A stretch of DNA of 64,000 nt from Arthrobacter crusticola (GTDB taxonomy: Bacteria > Actinomycetota > Actinomycetes > Actinomycetales > Micrococcaceae): the NCBI RefSeq assembly GCF_004357995.1, contig NZ_SMTK01000001.1, forward strand, positions 248,001 through 312,000. The letters are read 5' to 3'. The notes below the pieces were generated by a model, which was not told the origin of the DNA, made no database searches, and saw nothing but the letters and a program-made list of their open reading frames with translations. Of this stretch, positions 8,568 to 16,546 are shown in pieces. The stretch's first letter is position 1, and each line of letters begins with the position of its first letter. The position numbers were made by a program, and so were the translations under genes.

Positions 8568-9431
8568 ATGCCACGACGCTTCCACTGGAAGTCGGCCGCC
8601 CGTGCCGGCGGCGTGCAGCCGGCCGGTGCCACCCCCGCTGGACCGGACGCCGTACCCGCCGATGGCGCCGCGACGGGCCCGGGAGCTGCCGCTGCAGAAT
8701 CGTCCGCCGGTGCGGGGTCGAGGGCCGCAGCGAAGGATTCGGGCGGCAAGGGCGGCGGCTTCCTCGGTTGGCTCAAGGAGATCGCGACGATCGTGGTCAT
8801 CGCCCTCGTCCTCTCCTTCCTGATCAAGACCTTCCTCTTCCGGGCCTTCTTCATCCCCTCCGGATCGATGGAAAACACGCTGCAGATCGACGACCGGATC
8901 TTCGTCAACCAACTCGTCCCCGAACCCTTTGCCCTCGAGCGCGGCGACGTCGTCGTATTTCGGGACACCGAAGGCTGGCTTCCCGAAGCGGAGTCCGGCG
9001 CCAACACCAGCTGGCTCAGCGAAGCGCTCGTGTTCGTGGGGCTCGCCCCCGACGAGTCGCAGCAGCACCTCGTGAAGCGTGTCATCGGGCTCGAGGGTGA
9101 CCGGATCGTGTGCTGCAACGCCGACGGCCGTATCACCGTCAACGGGGAACCGCTCGACGAGCCGTACCTCTTCCCGGGGGCAGCGCCGTCCGACACCCCT
9201 TTCGACGTCACCGTGCCCGAGGGCAAGATCTGGGTGATGGGGGATCACCGCAACGCCTCGGCGGACTCGCGGGCCAACCAGGACAAGGACGGCGGGTTCA
9301 TCGACGTCGACGCCATCGAAGGCAAGGCCTCGGTCATCGCCTGGCCGCTGAGCAACGCCTCAGTGCTCGACAGCCACCCCGAGGTGTTCGAGGACATACC
9401 CGAGCCGGCCGAAGGCGCATCGGGGAACTGA
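8568..9431 (+). CDS. lepB: type I signal peptidase, second copy
   Basis: Second signal peptidase in tandem with the first, 287 residues. It has a 65-residue Ala/Gly/Pro-rich N-terminus before its membrane segment (about 70-90), predicted to face the cytoplasm. Catalytic Ser100 in FIPSGSMENT and Lys170 in HLVKRVIGLEGD are present, as is MGDHRNASADSR. Two differing copies suggest some division of substrates or of expression, but the sequence does not show which. Its stop overlaps the rnhB start (TGATG). Confidence 0.95.
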   Translation: MPRRFHWKSAARAGGVQPAGATPAGPDAVPADGAATGPGAAAAESSAGAGSRAAAKDSGGKGGGFLGWLKEIATIVVIALVLSFLIKTFLFRAFFIPSGSMENTLQIDDRIFVNQLVPEPFALERGDVVVFRDTEGWLPEAESGANTSWLSEALVFVGLAPDESQQHLVKRVIGLEGDRIVCCNADGRITVNGEPLDEPYLFPGAAPSDTPFDVTVPEGKIWVMGDHRNASADSRANQDKDGGFIDVDAIEGKASVIAWPLSNASVLDSHPEVFEDIPEPAEGASGN

Positions 9432-10156
9432 TGGCTTCGGTCCGTACCGCCCGCTCCAAGGCACCCACGCTGTCCTTCGAGCGCACCTTCACGCAGGCCG
9501 GCCACCGGTACGTCGCGGGGTGCGACGAGGTGGGCCGCGGGGCGCTTGCCGGTCCCGTCTCGGTGGGCCTGGTGGTGATCGACCTCGACGCCGTCAAGGG
9601 ACTGCGCGGGGTGCGGGACAGCAAACTCCTTTCGGCCGCCGAGCGGACCGCCCTCGTGCCGCGGATCCGGCGCTGGGCCGCCGCCTACGGCGTCGGGCAT
9701 GCGAGTGCGGCCGAAATCGACGCCAACGGGCTGATGGCCGCCCTCCGGGCGGCGGGCAACCGGGCGTGGGAACAGGTCCTGGCGACCGTCCGGCCCGACG
9801 CCGTCATCCTCGACGGCAATCACGACTGGCTCTCGGTGCGCGGCCAGGGCAGCCTCTTCGACACCGGGCCCGAGTCCACCGGCTGCGACTCACCGGTCAC
9901 CACCCGCATCAAGGCCGACCTCGACTGCCTCAGCGTCGCGGCCGCGAGCGTCCTGGCCAAGGTCGAGCGGGATGCCCTGATGGCATCGCTCGCCCGGGAG
10001 CACCCGGAATACGGCTGGGAGGTCAATAAGGGCTACGCGACGGCCGCCCACCGGGCCGCCATCGACGGCCGCGGACCAAGCGACTACCACCGCCGATCCT
10101 GGCGGCTGGGAAGCACCGAACGGCCGGGAGTCCCCGGCCTCGAAATTGGGGGATGA
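9431..10156 (+). CDS. rnhB: ribonuclease HII
   Basis: Cleaves RNA in RNA-DNA hybrids and single ribonucleotides misplaced in DNA. 241 residues. Seen: GCDEVGRGALAGPV with catalytic Asp32 and Glu33, VILDGNHDW with Asp128, and KADLDCLSVAAASVLAKVERD carrying the remaining acidic residues (163-181). The ATG at 9431 overlaps the lepB stop. A longer frame that starts inside lepB was rejected because its upstream part is a shadow of lepB. Confidence 0.96.
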   Translation: MASVRTARSKAPTLSFERTFTQAGHRYVAGCDEVGRGALAGPVSVGLVVIDLDAVKGLRGVRDSKLLSAAERTALVPRIRRWAAAYGVGHASAAEIDANGLMAALRAAGNRAWEQVLATVRPDAVILDGNHDWLSVRGQGSLFDTGPESTGCDSPVTTRIKADLDCLSVAAASVLAKVERDALMASLAREHPEYGWEVNKGYATAAHRAAIDGRGPSDYHRRSWRLGSTERPGVPGLEIGG

Positions 10157-10163
10157 TGGATTC

Positions 10164-10490
10164 ATGAGCGCCGAAGATCTTGAAAACTACGAAACCGACA
10201 TGGAGCTCCAGCTGTACCGGGAGTACCGCGATGTCGTGGGTCTCTTCAGCTATGTCGTCGAGACCGAGCGGCGGTTCTACCTCGCGAACCACGTCGACCT
10301 GCAGGCACGCTCCGCGGACGGTGAGGTCTACTTCGACCTCACCCTGCAGGACGCCTGGGTGTGGGACGTGTACCGGTCGGCGCGCTTCGTGAAGAACGTC
10401 CGGGTCATTACGTTCAAGGACGTCAATGTCGAGGAACTCTCAAAGTCGGACGACCTCGCCCTGCCCAAGGACGGGCCGCTGGGAGGCTAA
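10164..10490 (+). CDS. DUF2469 family protein
   Basis: 108-residue acidic protein opening MSAEDLENYETDMELQLYRE, the hallmark of the actinobacterial DUF2469 family, which usually sits directly after rnhB as here (7 nt). Function is unknown; no catalytic motif or membrane segment is visible. ATG 10164 is preferred over an upstream in-frame TTG at 10146 because conservation begins with MSAEDLE. Last gene of the run that starts at rpsP. Confidence 0.93.
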   Translation: MSAEDLENYETDMELQLYREYRDVVGLFSYVVETERRFYLANHVDLQARSADGEVYFDLTLQDAWVWDVYRSARFVKNVRVITFKDVNVEELSKSDDLALPKDGPLGG

Positions 10491-10705
10491 GCTCCTTCTG
10501 ACGCCCCTGGGCCCTTCCTTTGGTGCCTGTGCCCTTCCCCCGGCAGTGGGCGCGTCCTGTGGGTGTGCCGGCCAACGGCTTCGTTCACCGGGCGTGCCCG
10601 GGTATGCCCACTGACCACCGACGGTCACTGGGCAGGGGCGTGAGTAAGGGACCAGCCCACCCCGCGTTGATTTTCCGAATTCGAGAGACCGCTGGAAACC
10701 TGCGG

Positions 10706-10918
10706 CTATTCTTCGTCGCTTTCCCGCGGGTATTCCGAATCGGAATCTTCGGGCAGGTCAACTGACTGTTCGAGGACGTCGGCCTCCGATCCACCGTTGC
10801 CTACGGCGAAAACCCCGGCGCCGGTAGCGTCCTCGCCGCCGTCAGAAGCGACCGGGGTCTGCTGCTCAACCTGATCCGCCTCGGACCCTCCGGCCGTCCT
10901 GTCTTCGATGGGTGTCAT
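10706..10918 (-). CDS. small acidic protein with a repeated GGSEAD-x2-EQ motif
   Basis: 70 residues, strongly acidic, no cysteine, no membrane segment. The ATG at 10918 has an excellent ribosome site (GAGGAGGG, about 7 nt upstream), so this is probably translated even though it is short. The protein holds the motif GGSEADxxEQ twice (10-19 and 42-51), each followed by a hydrophobic/proline patch, and ends EYPRESDEE. This resembles small EAD-x2-EQ proteins I recall from other actinobacteria, of unknown role. It stands alone on the minus strand, divergent from yraN. Confidence 0.65.
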   Translation of the reverse strand: MTPIEDRTAGGSEADQVEQQTPVASDGGEDATGAGVFAVGNGGSEADVLEQSVDLPEDSDSEYPRESDEE

Positions 10919-11066
10919 TGCTGGTCCCTCCTCGTGCGCGGTTGATGAGCCGGTTTTATTGCATGCGAGCTTACTCGCCTTCGGGCTGCTTGGCGTCGCT
11001 CGCCGCATTCTTCCTTGGTGGATCTCTGGCTTTTGACTGCGCGGCATTCGATCTGAACCGACGGGG

Positions 11067-11075
11067 TTATCCACA
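11067..11075 (+). promoter_or_regulatory. perfect DnaA box consensus
   Basis: TTATCCACA matches the DnaA-box consensus exactly and lies 64 nt upstream of yraN, in the intergenic region shared with the small acidic protein gene. It is a single box, so not an origin. One such 9-mer could occur by chance in 64 kb. Confidence 0.3.
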
Positions 11076-11138
11076 TAGCGGCTTTCGCTCATCGGCTTCC
11101 CCCGAGAACCTTTCATCCTTGACGTGGAGGTGGCGTTA

Positions 11139-11495
11139 ATGGCGGCGAAGGATGAACTGGGACGGCGGGGCGAGGCGGCCGCTGCGGAGTTCCTCGAAGC
11201 GCGGGGGCTGCAGGTGGTGGACCGGAACTGGCGCTGTCCCACAGGAGAGATCGACTTGGTGGCGGTGGACGGGGCGACCCTGGTCATCGTCGAGGTCAAG
11301 ACGCGCACCTCCGAGGATTTCGGGCACCCGCTGGAGGCGATCAGCACGGCGAAGCTGGAGCGGCTCTATGTGCTGGCCTCCAAGTGGGCCCGGGCCCACC
11401 GGCAGCGCTTCGCCGGCTTCCGCGTCGATGCCGTGGCCATCCTCGATGACGGTGCGGGCAGTCCTCGGATCGAACACGTCCGGGCGGTGATCTAG
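11139..11495 (+). CDS. yraN: YraN family endonuclease-like protein (UPF0102)
   Basis: 118 residues with the nuclease fold of the Holliday-junction resolvase/restriction superfamily: GRRGEAAAAEFLEARG (8-23), GEIDLVAVDG (about 36-45) and EVKTR (54-58), which give the E/D...D...ExK pattern. The biochemical role is not settled. The ATG is chosen over an upstream GTG because GGAGG lies 8 nt before it. First gene of a DNA-processing operon: comM overlaps its stop (TAGTG). Confidence 0.93.
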   Translation: MAAKDELGRRGEAAAAEFLEARGLQVVDRNWRCPTGEIDLVAVDGATLVIVEVKTRTSEDFGHPLEAISTAKLERLYVLASKWARAHRQRFAGFRVDAVAILDDGAGSPRIEHVRAVI

Positions 11496-13033
11496 TGGCG
11501 TTGGGCCGCACCTACTCGGTTGCCCTGGTGGGGCTCAACGGCTACATCGTGGAGGTCGAAGCCGACATCGGCCAGACCCTGCCGGCATTTGTCCTCCTTG
11601 GCCTGCCGGATGCGTCCCTGAACGAGGCGAAGGACCGGATCCGGGCGGCCGCACGGAACGCCGGGGTTCCCCTCAGCCGCCGCAAGATCACCGTGAACCT
11701 CGTTCCGGCGTCACTTCCCAAACGTGGTTCAGGGTTCGACCTTGCCATCGTGATGGCGGCACTGGCCGCCGCGGGGGACGTCAGGGGATGTGGGCGGACG
11801 GTGTTCCTTGCCGAGCTCGGCCTCGACGGGCGCCTCCGTCCGATCCGCGGCGTCCTTCCGGCGGTCATGGCGGCCGTCTCCGCAGGGTACAGCGACGTCG
11901 TCGTGGCCATCGGCAACCGGGCAGAGGCAGCACTCGTCCCGGGTGCGGAGGTATGGGGTTACCGTTCCCTCGCCGAGGTGCTCCTGGCCTACGGAGCCGA
12001 TCCGGCCGCGGTGCAGTCGTCGAGTGGAGATGAGCCCGAGGCGCAGGAGGAGGATCCCACTCAGCCGGATGTCGGGGAGCACCGCGATCTTGCGGATGTC
12101 GCAGGCCAGGCCGAGGCCCGGTTCGCTTTGGAGGTCGCTGCCGCCGGCGCCCATCACCTGATGATGGTCGGTCCACCCGGCGCGGGAAAGACGATGCTCG
12201 CTGAGCGGATGCCCGGTATCCTGCCCGACCTTGATGACCAGCACGCCATGGAGGTCACGGCCATTCACTCGCTCAGCGGTACGCCGTGTGACACCCTCCG
12301 AAGGCGCCCACCCTTCGAAAGTCCCCACCACACGGCCACGGCGGCCGCAATCATTGGAGGTGGGAGTGGCATACCGCGACCGGGTGCGGCCTCGCGGGCG
12401 CACCGCGGCGTGCTGTTTCTCGATGAGGCTCCGGAGTATGAGCGGCGGGTGCTCGAGGCCCTGCGAGAGCCGCTTGAAAGTGGGTCCCTCGTACTGCACC
12501 GGTCGGCGGGAACGGCGGCCTATCCCGCCCGGTTCCAGCTCGTGCTCGCCCTCAACCCGTGCCCGTGCGGCCTCGCCTCGGGGAAGGGTACCGAGTGCCA
12601 GTGCACGGCACAGCAGCGCCGGCGCTACTTCAACCGGCTGTCCGGTCCCTTGCTCGACCGGGTCGACCTGCAGCTTTCGGTCAACAGGGTTGCACTGGGT
12701 GACTATGTCAGCGGAACGGCAGGGGAGAGCAGTTCCAGCGTTGCTGCTCGAGTGCACGCGGCAAGGAATGCGCAGGCCCAGCGGCTTTCCCGCTGGGGCT
12801 GTTCAACGAACGCCGAGATCCGGGGCCGGGTCCTGCGGGATGAACTGCGCCTGCCGCCCGGGGTCACCTCCGCATTGGACCGGGCGCTGGAACGCGGCCT
12901 GGTCAGCGCCCGAGGCTGGGACCGGGTGCTCAAGGTCGCTTGGACCGTTTCCGATCTCGCCGGACACATCCGTCCGGACCCCGACGACGTGTCGGTGGCG
13001 CTGGGCTTCCGCTTACAGGAGCGAGCCGCATGA
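11495..13033 (+). CDS. comM: YifB/ComM family AAA+ ATPase
   Basis: 512 residues. Seen: N-terminal Lon-type beta fold (1-170, with VNLVPASLPKRGSGFDL), a charged linker, then the Mg-chelatase-like AAA+ core with Walker A GPPGAGKT (226-233), GVLFLDEAPEY (305-315), and the NPCPCG cysteine loop. ComM is a hexameric helicase that promotes branch migration during natural transformation in other bacteria. The start is GTG overlapping the yraN stop; its own stop overlaps dprA (ATGA), so the three are coupled. Confidence 0.96.
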   Translation: MALGRTYSVALVGLNGYIVEVEADIGQTLPAFVLLGLPDASLNEAKDRIRAAARNAGVPLSRRKITVNLVPASLPKRGSGFDLAIVMAALAAAGDVRGCGRTVFLAELGLDGRLRPIRGVLPAVMAAVSAGYSDVVVAIGNRAEAALVPGAEVWGYRSLAEVLLAYGADPAAVQSSSGDEPEAQEEDPTQPDVGEHRDLADVAGQAEARFALEVAAAGAHHLMMVGPPGAGKTMLAERMPGILPDLDDQHAMEVTAIHSLSGTPCDTLRRRPPFESPHHTATAAAIIGGGSGIPRPGAASRAHRGVLFLDEAPEYERRVLEALREPLESGSLVLHRSAGTAAYPARFQLVLALNPCPCGLASGKGTECQCTAQQRRRYFNRLSGPLLDRVDLQLSVNRVALGDYVSGTAGESSSSVAARVHAARNAQAQRLSRWGCSTNAEIRGRVLRDELRLPPGVTSALDRALERGLVSARGWDRVLKVAWTVSDLAGHIRPDPDDVSVALGFRLQERAA

Positions 13034-14220
13034 ACGCCGCCCAGGAGAGCAGTACCACGATCGCGCGCGCAGCATTGTCACGGCTGTTCGAACCTTCGGA
13101 CGCCGTTGGGCTCGCTCTGGTGGCTGCGGCAGGGCCTCGCGATGCGCTTCGGATTGCCACCGGAGGTCTGAAAGCGGCCGGTGACATAAAGGAGGAGATT
13201 CAGGAGCTGCTCGCGCCGGGCGAAGGCCGGGGCAACCTGCTTGACCGGGCGCTCGAACGCTGGGCGCCCCGCCGGCCCGATCTGGCGCCCGAGCGGGACC
13301 TCGCCACACTGGCTCGATTCGGCGGACGCCTGCTGACCCCTGAAGCGGAAGACTGGCCGGGCGCCCTTGAGGACCTCCAGCTTGCAGCACCAGTGTGTCT
13401 GTGGGTCCGCGGATCGGTTGACGTGCCGCCGCTCCAACGGATGGTGGCGCTCGTGGGATCCCGCGACAGCACCAACTACGGCGCCTCGGTCACGGCCGAA
13501 ATGGCATCGGGCCTGGCCATGAAAGGGTTCACCGTTCTCTCCGGCGGGGCCTACGGAATCGATGCCCAGGCCCACCGCGCGGCATTGGGGACCTCAGGCA
13601 CGGCCCAGCCTCCGACGATCGCCGTCATGGCCTGCGGCGTGGACCGCTACTACCCGGCAGGCAATGAGGAACTGCTGCGTACCATCGCGCGGGACGGACT
13701 CGTCATGTCCGAGGTTCCGCCGGGTTCTTCCCCTACCCGATGGCGCTTCCTCGCGCGGAACCGGCTCATCGCAGCCCTGGGCGCCGTGACGGTTGTCGTG
13801 GAGGCCCGGTGGAGGTCCGGCGCCCTCAACACCGCCCACCACGCCGCCGGGCTCGGGCGCCCTGTGGGAGCCGTCCCGGGATCGGTCTACTCAGCAAACT
13901 CCGCGGGCTGTCACCGGCTCCTTCGGGGCGGAAGCGCCATCTGCGTCACGGATGCGTCCGAGGTCGCTGAGCTCGCTGGTCCGCTCGGGACCCACCCTGA
14001 AACCGATGTTTGTGTTCCTTCAAGCGACCACGACGGACTGGCCGTGCAGGACATCCTCCTGCTCGATGCCCTGCCACTGAGGATGTACTCCTCCATCGAC
14101 AAGCTTGCAACGGTGGCCGGGCTCGGATTCCGGGACGTCCTCGCCGGGCTGGCGCGCCTCGAGCTCGCAGGGCTTGCCCTCCGCGGCCCGGAAGGGTGGA
14201 GGCGGGCACCGAAGTCCTGA
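13030..14220 (+). CDS. dprA: DNA-processing protein DprA
   Basis: Loads RecA onto incoming single-stranded DNA during transformation. 396 residues. Seen: N-terminal helical region, Rossmann core with VGSRDSTNYG (142-151) and SGGAYGIDAQAHRAAL (171-186), ARNRLIAALG, and a C-terminal winged-helix-like end (about 335-396). The ATG overlaps the comM stop. A longer frame from 12940 is a shadow of comM. Followed after 53 nt by the alkyltransferase-like gene. Confidence 0.96.
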   Translation: MNAAQESSTTIARAALSRLFEPSDAVGLALVAAAGPRDALRIATGGLKAAGDIKEEIQELLAPGEGRGNLLDRALERWAPRRPDLAPERDLATLARFGGRLLTPEAEDWPGALEDLQLAAPVCLWVRGSVDVPPLQRMVALVGSRDSTNYGASVTAEMASGLAMKGFTVLSGGAYGIDAQAHRAALGTSGTAQPPTIAVMACGVDRYYPAGNEELLRTIARDGLVMSEVPPGSSPTRWRFLARNRLIAALGAVTVVVEARWRSGALNTAHHAAGLGRPVGAVPGSVYSANSAGCHRLLRGGSAICVTDASEVAELAGPLGTHPETDVCVPSSDHDGLAVQDILLLDALPLRMYSSIDKLATVAGLGFRDVLAGLARLELAGLALRGPEGWRRAPKS

Positions 14221-14273
14221 CAGAAGAAACCGTGAAAAGCCCTGCACCTCAAGGAGCACGAGGAGTATCGAAT

Positions 14274-15326
14274 ATGAGACAGCATTACCGTATTGAAAGT
14301 CCCATCGGGGATTTGATTCTTGTGGCGGCACAAGGCGGCCTCGTCGGTGCCTACCACGAACGGCATGACCCGCCGCCCGGAGTGGTCCTGCTGGGGGAGC
14401 CCTGGCAGGAACACCGCCCGGGTCACCAGAATGCCGGACACCCGATGGCAGGGGACCCGCCAGGCATCGAGCCAAGCGCCACCGCCGGCCCCGGATCGAA
14501 CGGAATGGCGCACAGAGAGCACGGAGGCTCTACGGGAAGGGATGCGGGCCGAGTCCTCCTCGACGCAGCCCGACAGCTCGAAGAGTATTTTGCAGGAACC
14601 CGACGCTCTTTTCAGCTGCTGCTCCTCCCGGCCGGCACGGGATTTCAGCACCGCGTATGGGCCACCGTCGCCAGGATTCCTTACGGTCAGACACGCACCT
14701 ACCGAAGCATCGCCGCGGCACTGGGCAACCCCGCCATGGGCCGGGCCGTCGGTGCCGCGGTACGGGCAAACCCTTTGTCGATCCTCATCCCGGGCCACCG
14801 GGTCGTCGCGGGAAACGGAGCGCTTGCAGGGTACGCGGCCGGGATCGATGCCAAACGTTTCCTGCTCGACCTCGAAGGAGCGGCCGTTTCGGAGGGGGTT
14901 AACACAGCGCGGATTGCTGCCGGGGAAGTAGGCAGGACCCGGCTCATCGCCGGGCCGGTCACTCCGGGCGAGAGCGCGGCAGCGACCGCCCGAGAGAGCG
15001 CGGCGGCGACCGCCGGAGTGAGCGCGGCGATCAGCGGAACGGATGGCCCGGCGGCCGCCGAGGTAGAGAATGCTGCGCCACCGGCGGCGGAAACGCCTGC
15101 GGCCCGGGCGTTGGAAGTGGCGGTGGAAACGGCGGCGGTCGAAGGCGCGTCGCCCTTGGTCGGAAAACCGGCGCGGGCCGCGGCCGCGGGAAGTTCGGCC
15201 CGAATTGCCATGGCGGGAGCGGGCGGCCCACCGGGCGGCTCCGGGCGAGGTAGGTCCCGCGGGAAACAAAGGGACCTCGTGCCCGGAGCGCCTGTTGGAC
15301 GCGGTCACCAGGAAGGAGCAGAGTAG
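14274..15326 (+). CDS. Ogt/MGMT-like protein lacking the active-site cysteine
   Basis: 350 residues. The C-terminal half of a methylated-DNA alkyltransferase is clear: FQHRVWATVARIPYGQTRTYRSIA (124-147), RAVG with the base-flipping Arg157, NPLSILIPGHRVVAGNGALAGYAAG (166-190). The invariant PCHR(V) reads PGHRV, so the alkyl-accepting Cys is Gly174 and the protein cannot repair by self-alkylation. Alkyltransferase-like (ATL) proteins with Trp or Ala at this site bind O6-alkylguanine and recruit nucleotide excision repair. Two further oddities: a roughly 60-residue Gly/Pro/His-rich insert (30-88) and a roughly 145-residue Ala-rich tail (206-350) with tandem repeats. Ribosome site GAGGAG precedes the ATG. 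It lies between dprA and xerC. Confidence 0.85.
   Translation: MRQHYRIESPIGDLILVAAQGGLVGAYHERHDPPPGVVLLGEPWQEHRPGHQNAGHPMAGDPPGIEPSATAGPGSNGMAHREHGGSTGRDAGRVLLDAARQLEEYFAGTRRSFQLLLLPAGTGFQHRVWATVARIPYGQTRTYRSIAAALGNPAMGRAVGAAVRANPLSILIPGHRVVAGNGALAGYAAGIDAKRFLLDLEGAAVSEGVNTARIAAGEVGRTRLIAGPVTPGESAAATARESAAATAGVSAAISGTDGPAAAEVENAAPPAAETPAARALEVAVETAAVEGASPLVGKPARAAAAGSSARIAMAGAGGPPGGSGRGRSRGKQRDLVPGAPVGRGHQEGAE
14970..15017 (+). repeat. two 24-bp tandem repeats in the alkyltransferase-like tail
   Basis: Two near-identical 24-bp units beginning GAGAGCGCGGC encode the repeated peptide ESAAATA, followed by a decayed third unit (ESAAI-like). The length of the low-complexity tail probably varies between strains through these repeats. 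Confidence 0.7.
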
Positions 15327-15337
15327 AGGTCCAAGAA

Positions 15338-16318
15338 CTGTACAAAGCCGGAAGGGAGCTGGACATCGCTGTCGCGAAGACTCCCGCAGGCAAACCGGCG
15401 GCCGACCTCTCACCGTCGTTCGCCGACGCCGTCGACAGGTACAGGAGGTACCTCGAGGCCGAACGTAACCGTTCCGAGCACACGGTCAGGGCCTACCTGA
15501 CCGACCTCGAACTGCTGCTGGGCTTCGTCCAGGCCCGGGGCACCGAACGACTTGAGGACATGGAGCTCAGCGACTTCCGGGCCTGGCTGGGCTCGCTCGA
15601 CAGCGCGGGGCTGTCCCGCTCCACCATCGCCCGGCGCGCGGCGACTGCCCGCAGCTTCATGGCCTGGGCCGAGCGCGAAGAGTTGATCTCGGTCAATCCC
15701 GCGCTCCGGCTGCGGGCGCCGAAACGGGAAAAGTCGCTGCCCCACGTCGTCACTCGTGCTCAACTTGACTCCATCTTCGCCTCCCTCGAGGAGGCGGCTG
15801 CGGCGGGGGAGGGTGGCGCCCTTCAGGCCCGCGCTATGGTCGAACTCCTCTACGGCACCGGCATCCGCGTCGGAGAGCTGACCGGACTGGACATCGACGA
15901 CCTGAACACCGAGCGGCGTACGCTCACGGTCCTCGGCAAGGGCAACAAGGAGCGGACGGTTCCCTTCGGTGTGCCTGCGGCCCACGCGCTTGATGACTGG
16001 CTGCGGCGCGGGCGGCCCCAGTTCTCCACTGCGGCCAGCGGACCGGCAGTGTTCCTCGGCCGGCGCGGCGGCCGGATCGACCAGCGCGCGGTGCGCGGCA
16101 CCGTCCAGAAAATGTTCGCCGCTCTCGGCGGCACCTCGGCCTCGGGGCCGCACGCCATCCGCCACAGCACCGCCACTCACCTCCTCGACGGCGGCGCCGA
16201 CCTTCGGGCCGTGCAGGAGATCCTGGGCCACAACAGCCTGGCGACAACCCAGATCTACACGCACGTCTCGGTCGACCGGTTGCGCCGGAGCTACGAGCAG
16301 TCACATCCCCGCGCATAA
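15338..16318 (+). CDS. xerC: tyrosine recombinase XerC (start codon unusual)
   Basis: Site-specific recombinase that resolves chromosome dimers at dif with XerD. Seen: SAM-like core-binding domain (SFADAVDRYRRYLEAERNRSEHTVRAYL), catalytic Arg in YGTGIRVGELTGL, Lys in VLGKGNKERTVP, HAIRHSTATHLL with His and Arg, LGHNSLATTQIYTHV with His and the nucleophile Tyr. No ATG, GTG or TTG exists in frame between the upstream TAG near 15255 and ATG 15560, which lies inside the N-terminal domain. Candidates are CTG 15338 (AGAGG 8 nt upstream; used here), CTG 15359, or ATC 15365 behind AAGGGAG. A sequencing or assembly error is the other explanation. Follows the alkyltransferase-like gene by 11 nt. Confidence 0.9.
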   Translation: MYKAGRELDIAVAKTPAGKPAADLSPSFADAVDRYRRYLEAERNRSEHTVRAYLTDLELLLGFVQARGTERLEDMELSDFRAWLGSLDSAGLSRSTIARRAATARSFMAWAEREELISVNPALRLRAPKREKSLPHVVTRAQLDSIFASLEEAAAAGEGGALQARAMVELLYGTGIRVGELTGLDIDDLNTERRTLTVLGKGNKERTVPFGVPAAHALDDWLRRGRPQFSTAASGPAVFLGRRGGRIDQRAVRGTVQKMFAALGGTSASGPHAIRHSTATHLLDGGADLRAVQEILGHNSLATTQIYTHVSVDRLRRSYEQSHPRA

Positions 16319-16359
16319 TACGTCCGGTCGGGCGGAATTCTGAGGCTCGCCGGAAAGCA

Positions 16360-16390
16360 AGTAGTTTTTACAATTACCTGAGTAGTTACA
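16360..16390 (+). repeat. AGTAGTT direct repeats upstream of the DUF3145 gene
   Basis: AGTAGTTTTTACA (16360-16372) and AGTAGTTACA (16381-16390) are spaced 21 bp start to start, two helical turns, in an AT-rich patch of a GC-rich genome. They look like a dimeric regulator site. A GGCACAAT -10-like element follows at 16413. Confidence 0.4.
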
Positions 16391-16546
16391 GTAGCGCTTC
16401 AGTGAGTTGTACGGCACAATGATTCCTAGTTAGTCATCCGGCACACTGCACATAGGGCAGTGTCGTCAAAGCACACGCAAAGCTGCACTGTTTCATCTGC
16501 CATGCAGGTCGTTGGGGAAGACGTACCTAAAGCTATGGAGGATGGA

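Noticed and set aside
15338-16318. XerC-like recombinase as a phage or island integrase
   Set aside because: Length, motifs and the dprA-linked position are those of the housekeeping XerC.
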